Positions 7,531 through 11,689 of a DNA stretch of 11,689 bases are shown here, piece after piece; position 1 is the first letter of the stretch, and every line of letters starts with the position of its first letter. The notes below the pieces were generated by a model that was given only the letters and a program-made list of their open reading frames with translations, made no database searches and had not been told where the DNA came from. A program made the position numbers and the translations under genes. Source of the stretch: Tieghemiomyces parasiticus (lineage: Eukaryota > Kickxellomycota > Dimargaritomycetes > Dimargaritales > Dimargaritaceae); the NCBI GenBank assembly GCA_027575765.1, contig JANBPT010001256.1:1-11689 (forward strand), in the 5' to 3' direction.

Positions 7531-9326
7531 ATGTTGCCTCTACCGATCGTCACCAGTCGTTGCCTATTACGACAGGCGTACAGCTTCGGCCGGCCTAGTG
7601 CTCTACGTTACCTCGCCAGCGGCGCACTACCCAAGACAGCCGCTGTCGCCACTGCCCAAGACGTTACGGTATCTGCCGAACCCAGACCGCTCAAGGACGT
7701 GTACAGCATGAGCCTGGACGACCTAACGAGCCTCCTCCTACGGGAGCACCCGCACTTGCCTACCTACCGCATCCGGCAGCTGTGGCACAACCTCTACGTC
7801 CACGGTAGGTTAGCACGCCTTTGCCCGTGTTGGCTTGCGGTATAAAAATCGTAACAGAAGCAACAAGAGATATATCGATCCCTCGCGTTGACTAACCCCC
7901 GGTTTCCCCCCTGGTCTTTGCCTGATAACCCGACCCCCGCAGGCCATAGGGACCCTATGGTCATTCCGAACCTTCCGCTGGCCTTTCGCCGGGAATTGGC
8001 AAATAGCTTGTCGTTCACGCCCTGCACAGTCAGCAAGCAATGGACGTCGAAAAATGACGGTACAACCAAATTTCTACTTGCCCTACCCTTGGGCGTGGGC
8101 AAACATGCGACCGAGCCTGAGAAGGCGATGTCGCAGCCAACAACACCGCCACCGCAGCAGCAGGCCAAGGTAGAAAGTGTGTTGATCCCGGACGGTGACC
8201 GGTGGACGCTGTGCGTCTCCTCCCAGATTGGCTGCTCCCTCACCTGCACTTTCTGCCACACCGGCACCCAAAAGCTACTCCGCAACCTGACGCCCGGAGA
8301 GATTGTGGGCCAGGTCCTGACCGCCGCCCGCCACGTGGGCGACTTCCCGGTCAGTCTCCAGGACCGTAAGATGCGCAACATTGTGTTTATGGGCCAGGGC
8401 GAACCGCTCTACAACTATCGCGCGGTACGGACCGCCATCACCACCCTCACCAGCCCTGACGGACTCCAGTTCAGTCCAGCCCGTATCACTGTGTCTACCT
8501 CAGGTGTGGTACCGCTCATCCCCCGGCTGGCCACCGATCTCGGCGTGTCGTTGGCCGTGTCCCTCCACGCCACCAACGATGCGCTACGCGACCAGCTTGT
8601 GCCAATCAATAAGACGTACCCCATGAAGGAACTGCTCGACGCCTGTGAGACCTTCGCGAAGAGGGCCGACCGTGCGAACCACCGTATCACATTCGAATAT
8701 GTGATGCTGCGTGGGGTTAATGACGAACTGGACATGGCCCGCCAGCTCGCCTCACTCCTCTCTCACCTCCCGGCCCATGTCAACCTCATGTAAGTGTTCA
8801 GAACCCTGTACTACCACCCCAACGCATTTTACCAGCACATCAACCTTCGGGCAAAGGGTAGACTGTCCGGTGTTGAGTGGCCTTGCAAGAAATCCGCCAA
8901 CACCCCTGCCCATGGTTCTTTTTATTAATTTTTCTTCATCTCGATCCTTATACCCTTCTGATACCATGCAGACCTTTCAACCCGTGGCCTGGTAGCACCT
9001 TCGAATGTTCCGAGCACGACCGAGTCTTGGAATTCGCGGAGACTCTCCGTGGCCTCGATGTCGCCACCACTGTGCGATGGCCCAAGGGTCGAGGTAAGTA
9101 ACCGGCAGCTGCCGTCTATGGGGTTGCCTCCCTCTTTAAAGCCGAGTAGGGATACTATCATGTTACTAGGTTTCGGCGTCGCTAATATCAGGTTGAGCGT
9201 GGACTTTTGCGTTCCTGCACGTTTCTTCTCCACTCCTAAACAGACATTATGGCGGCGTGCGGTCAGTTGCGTAGCAATGAGCTACGGAAACAAAGCGCCA
9301 CACGCGCTGGACGTGTCTCATCTTGA
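7531..9326 (+). CDS. RlmN/Cfr-family radical SAM RNA methyltransferase, four exons, probably mitochondrial
   Basis: Joining exons 7531-7804, 7943-8789, 8972-9093 and 9244-9326 gives 1326 nt, 441 residues plus stop. RlmN enzymes methylate C2 of an adenine (A2503 of 23S rRNA, A37 of some tRNAs) using SAM and a 4Fe-4S cluster. Family marks are complete: LCVSSQIGCSLTCTFCHTG with cluster cysteines C189, C193 and C196; catalytic C182 (like E. coli Cys118); MGQGEPL (GEPL 244-247); SLHATND; a C-terminal TVRWPKGRG; and DIMAACGQL with methyl-carrying C420 (like E. coli Cys355). The N-terminus (1-35) is rich in Arg and Ser with no acidic residues, typical of a mitochondrial presequence. A Pro/Gln-rich insert at about 141-167 is longer than in bacterial proteins. 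The start lies in a good context (caccATG). Target RNA and location are inferred. Confidence 0.93.
7805..7942 (+). other. intron 1 of the RlmN-like gene
   Basis: The intron is 138 nt and phase 1, with donor GTAGGT and acceptor CCCGCAG. A good branch-point candidate (TGACTAAC, near 7887-7893) lies about 50 nt before the acceptor. Splicing joins LYVHG to HRDPM and restores the RlmN frame. Confidence 0.9.
8790..8971 (+). other. intron 2 of the RlmN-like gene
   Basis: The intron is 182 nt and phase 2, with donor GTAAGT and acceptor CATGCAG. Splicing gives HVNLIPFNPWPGS, matching the family motif. If retained, the frame stops immediately after the donor. Confidence 0.92.
9094..9243 (+). other. 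intron 3 of the RlmN-like gene
   Basis: The intron is 150 nt and phase 1, with donor GTAAGT and acceptor AAACAG. Splicing joins PKGRG to DIMAACGQL. If retained, translation stops within a few codons and the protein lacks the methyl-carrying cysteine. Confidence 0.92.
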
Positions 9327-9442
9327 TTGGTAACATGGGCCCCTAGCTATTGTACTTAGCCCTGGCGAAGCCAGGATGGAAATAGTCAACGTCCTTTTGG
9401 CACGCTGTAGCGTTTGCGAATGGGGCCAGTAGCTTAAACTGT

Positions 9443-9448
9443 AATAAA
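9443..9448 (+). terminator. poly(A) signal candidate for the RlmN-like gene
   Basis: AATAAA lies 117 nt after the stop codon and is followed by a GT-rich stretch (gtgtgttc). Position and context fit a 3'-end processing signal. Confidence 0.5.
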
Positions 9449-9902
9449 GTGTGTTCACAGCGGTTAACCTGGCTGGAAATATACCTTGTTGGCAGGGATG
9501 ACCCATGGTGGGTGAGGGTTAGAGGGATACAATACGGTTTCGACCAAACGGTATCTATGGTGCGGCCCCGTCAACCAAAGCGGCTGTTGGTTGCCGGGGG
9601 GGGTCAAAGCTGGGACTCGGCAGTAGCTTGAGAGGCCCAGCCATGGACACGTAACCGGCCACTCGAGTAGGTGTGGGTGGCCTCTCTGATAATTTAGCGT
9701 ACCAGTGTCGTTGGGCGGGGGAAGGAGGACAGGGCGCAGTACTTTCGGTACAGGCATAGCTGCCACCGCTTGCCTCTCCACTTACCTGAGAGATGCGTTC
9801 TCGGACTCGACCTTTATTCCTCATCTCATCCTCTCGCTGCCACCTCCCTTCGGTCTGTACATAGCCATCTTCCTGCATTTCAACCCGTTACTCCATGCTA
9901 TC
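9449..9902 (+). promoter_or_regulatory. intergenic region upstream of BOS1
   Basis: No gene was recognised. The last ~140 nt before the BOS1 start (about 9765-9902) are strongly pyrimidine-rich on the plus strand, as in leaders and promoter-proximal DNA of many fungal genes. No TATA box stands out. The BOS1 frame stays open upstream of its ATG to about 9705, but that translation shows no conserved N-terminal extension. Confidence 0.4.
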
Positions 9903-10961
9903 ATGAATTCGACCTACAACTCCGCCCAGAAGCAACTCTTCTTCCTCAAGCAAGATGTCCGGAAACTCGAGTCTGGAACAGACACCTCGGTGTCGCTACA
10001 AGGTAAGCCCTGTTGGCCACATCTCGCGAACCTGGCTTAACCAGTAAGCCCGTCCCACCGTACGGGATGGATATTATGGGTTAGTATGTGCAGTAGGACA
10101 GACAGACGGAAAACCTTGTCCCATTACGGTTCCCGAGGGAATCCGCTCATTCTACTGGCCTTCGATCCTTCCTTCCTCTTCAGGACCTCCCAGGGCCCTA
10201 ACGTGTCTCTGCCCTACCTCGTCACTTGCACCCTCCAACCCTTGTAGAGCATATCGCCAACAAGTTAACCGAGTTTCACCGCACCATCCAGAAATACCAG
10301 GGACTCGCCCAGAAGGAGTTTGTAGCCCAGCGGCAGCAGCAGGCCAAGGACCGTATCCGGGGATTTCTCGATGAGTACTCACAGCTCAACCAGAAACTCG
10401 AGCGTGAACGAGCCAAGGTCAACGTCCGGCAATCCCAAGCCGCCAGCCACCAGGAACTCATGCAACGGCGGCCAACCGACCAAGAACCTGTGAGTGACAG
10501 CCTGCTATGTACTCCGAGACCATTCAGGGCCCCCCACTCTCCTCTTTCTAGGGGTACTATTTTTTAACCATTTTGACCACTGCAATGCTAATCCTGCTAG
10601 TTTCACCATGTGACCCATCTCGACTCATACGTGTTCCCTTACCCTATCTCTGTAGACCTCCGAGGCCACGTCCATCGAGATGGACTACATAGGCCGTGAA
10701 CAGCAGTCCCTCCAGCAGTCGGAGGGCGCCATAGACGGGTTTTTAGACTCCGCGCACGCCGCTTTGACCAACCTCCGCGAGCAGCGCGGGTGGCTCAAAA
10801 ATTCCCGGCGACGTCTGCTCGATACCGCCAACACCTTGGGCCTCTCACGATCCGTTATTCATTACATCGAACGGCGGACGTCGCAGGACAAGTGGCTGTT
10901 CTGGGGTGGCGTGGTCGTCACCTTGGCATTCATTTGGTTCCTTATCCATTTCTTCCGGTAG
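9903..10961 (+). CDS. BOS1: Bos1/membrin-type Qb-SNARE (Golgi SNAP receptor), three exons
   Basis: Exons 9903-10002, 10248-10489 and 10656-10961 total 648 nt, 215 residues plus stop, a typical length for Bos1/GOSR2. The protein is a tail-anchored Qb-SNARE that acts in fusion of ER-derived vesicles with the Golgi. Residues 1-33 (MNSTYNSAQKQ...SVSLQ) match the conserved membrin start. Residues 35-110 form the helical N-terminal domain, with a very Gln/Arg-rich part near 57-75. The SNARE motif spans about 125-190, with Q157 (LREQRGWL) as the likely zero-layer glutamine. The family signature LGLSRSVIHYIERR (175-188) leads to QDKW and a single membrane anchor (about 195-214) at the C-terminus. The start at 9903 is chosen because it reproduces the family N-terminus. 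It lies 576 nt after the RlmN-like stop codon and converges on COQ3. Confidence 0.93.
10003..10247 (+). other. intron 1 of BOS1
   Basis: The intron is 245 nt and phase 1, with donor GTAAGC, acceptor CTTGTAG and a branch-point candidate CCTAAC at 10197-10202. Another AG at the end of cctcttcag (near 10183) could be used, but only the acceptor at 10246-10247 gives the SLQEHIANKL junction that fits the family. Confidence 0.85.
10490..10655 (+). other. intron 2 of BOS1
   Basis: The intron is 166 nt and phase 0, with donor GTGAGT and acceptor CTCTGTAG. It joins PTDQEP to TSEATSIEMDY ahead of the SNARE motif. Confidence 0.88.
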
Positions 10962-11190
10962 ACACCTGGTTATGCCCCAGTCCTGCGTACTCTTACCGGT
11001 TTTGTTTTGGAAGGAAGGGGGGTGCTTCCAGGGCCGGGGTGCCCACGGCCGCCGTCTAGTAAACTCACGATTGCCAGTATTGCCTTAGCAACCCTTCGCA
11101 GGGGTGAAATCAATGTCGCTTGATAGCTGTTTATCTCTGTTTCATTGTCAGCATTTCTTTGAGGAAGACTTGACCTAACTGAGCAAGCCC
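10962..11190. other. convergent 3' intergenic region between BOS1 and COQ3
   Basis: About 229 nt separate the two stop codons. No AATAAA is present on the plus strand, and only weak variants (such as AGATAAAC) on the minus strand. The two 3' untranslated regions probably lie close together or overlap. Confidence 0.5.
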
Positions 11191-11689
11191 TCACAACTTC
11201 TGCGCCACAAGGATATAGTTGGCCTGGGTGCCCAAGGATCCCAATGACGGGTCCATTAGAACCCAGCGGGCCTGCAGTGGGTTGTACCAAATTCCACGGA
11301 GGTCGAGCACCCGGCCACCGGCCCTCGAAATAAACTGTGTCAATTCGCTCGGTAGTAGATACTTGTGGTAGTCGTGCGTGCCCTCAGGAACCATACGTAG
11401 AAGCTTCTCGGCTCCTAAGATGGTCAGTCCGTAGGCCAGGGGGGTGCGGGCGATGGTGGACAGGAAGACGAGGCCACCAGGCTACACATAAGGGGCATTT
11501 GGAAACGAGAAAAACAAAAGGTGGGTATTTGACAGGTTGTAGGTGAGCCAACAGATCGACCTGGTACGAAAAGGTGCCACTCCGCCTCATCCTCATGATG
11601 AAATCGTTACATAATACTTACCCGGGTCAGTTCGAAGAGATCCTGGACAAACTGGTCAGGCTGAAGAACGTGTTCAATAACCTCCAAGG
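11191..11689 (-). CDS. COQ3: Coq3 ubiquinone-biosynthesis O-methyltransferase, C-terminal part (5' end beyond window)
   Basis: On the minus strand, exon 11622-11689 encodes 22 residues (EVIEHVLQPDQF...FELTR). Exon 11191-11481 encodes the last 96 residues (PGGLVFLSTIARTPLAYGL, then VPEGTHDYHKYLLPSEL, DLRGIWYNPL, ANYILVAQKL). These match the UbiG/Coq3 family: the EVIEHV motif after the SAM-binding fold (its Glu and His residues are implicated in metal binding), the LSTI-RTP--Y block, and the VP-GTHD--K substrate-side segment. The family performs both O-methylations of the ubiquinone ring, in fungi on the matrix face of the inner mitochondrial membrane. The SAM-binding N-terminal half and any presequence lie right of the window. 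The gene converges on BOS1. Confidence 0.93.
11482..11621 (-). other. intron of COQ3
   Basis: The intron is 140 nt and phase 0 on the minus strand, with donor GTAAGT and acceptor TGTGTAG. It joins LFELTR to PGGLVFLS, the expected continuous family sequence. Confidence 0.92.

Noticed and set aside
7794..8381. 195-codon open frame on the minus strand.
   Set aside because: It is the antisense shadow of RlmN exon 2 and intron 1, where the plus strand has complete family motifs.
9705..9902. Possible N-terminal extension of Bos1 in the same open frame.
   Set aside because: The Bos1/membrin family begins at the MNSTYN-type start, and the upstream translation is CT-rich leader sequence.
7531..11689. 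Possible functional cluster or operon of RlmN-like, BOS1 and COQ3.
   Set aside because: Spacing of hundreds of bases, a separate poly(A) signal, and convergent orientation of COQ3 indicate independent genes; Bos1 also has no mitochondrial role.

Overview
This is nuclear DNA from a eukaryote, most likely an early-diverging (zygomycete-type) fungus. Three genes need GT-AG introns of 138-245 nt to give intact proteins. The recognisable products are eukaryotic: a Bos1/membrin Golgi SNARE, mitochondrial Coq3, and a mitochondrially targeted RlmN-like radical SAM enzyme. Between the genes lie decayed mariner transposons. The lineage is an inference from protein style and architecture; no rRNA, tRNA or CRISPR array was found.

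Layout. 1-930: two head-to-tail fragments (A and B) of a mariner-like element on the minus strand, with A running off the left edge. 1041-2753 (minus): an intronless gene for a 570-residue protein with a signal peptide, a glycosylatable ectodomain, seven membrane segments and a polar tail. 2754-4660: mostly empty sequence with no recognised gene. 4660-5480: a third, heavily decayed mariner copy (C). 5930-7185: a nearly full-length mariner copy (D) with a broken transposase and candidate terminal repeats. 7531-9326 (plus): a four-exon RlmN/Cfr-type gene. 9903-10961 (plus): a three-exon BOS1/membrin gene. 11191-11689 (minus): the last exon and part of the preceding exon of COQ3, converging on BOS1 and cut by the right edge.

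How the genes relate. They are independently transcribed housekeeping-type genes, not an operon. The RlmN-like enzyme and Coq3 probably both act in mitochondria (rRNA/tRNA methylation and ubiquinone synthesis). Bos1 works in ER-to-Golgi vesicle fusion. The seven-helix protein has no assigned ligand. The most interesting points are the RlmN-like gene in a probable fungus, with its methyl-acceptor cysteine on a tiny last exon, and the family of same-orientation mariner relics, one of which contains a segment almost identical to another copy next to strongly diverged sequence. I did not find a clearly new multi-gene system.
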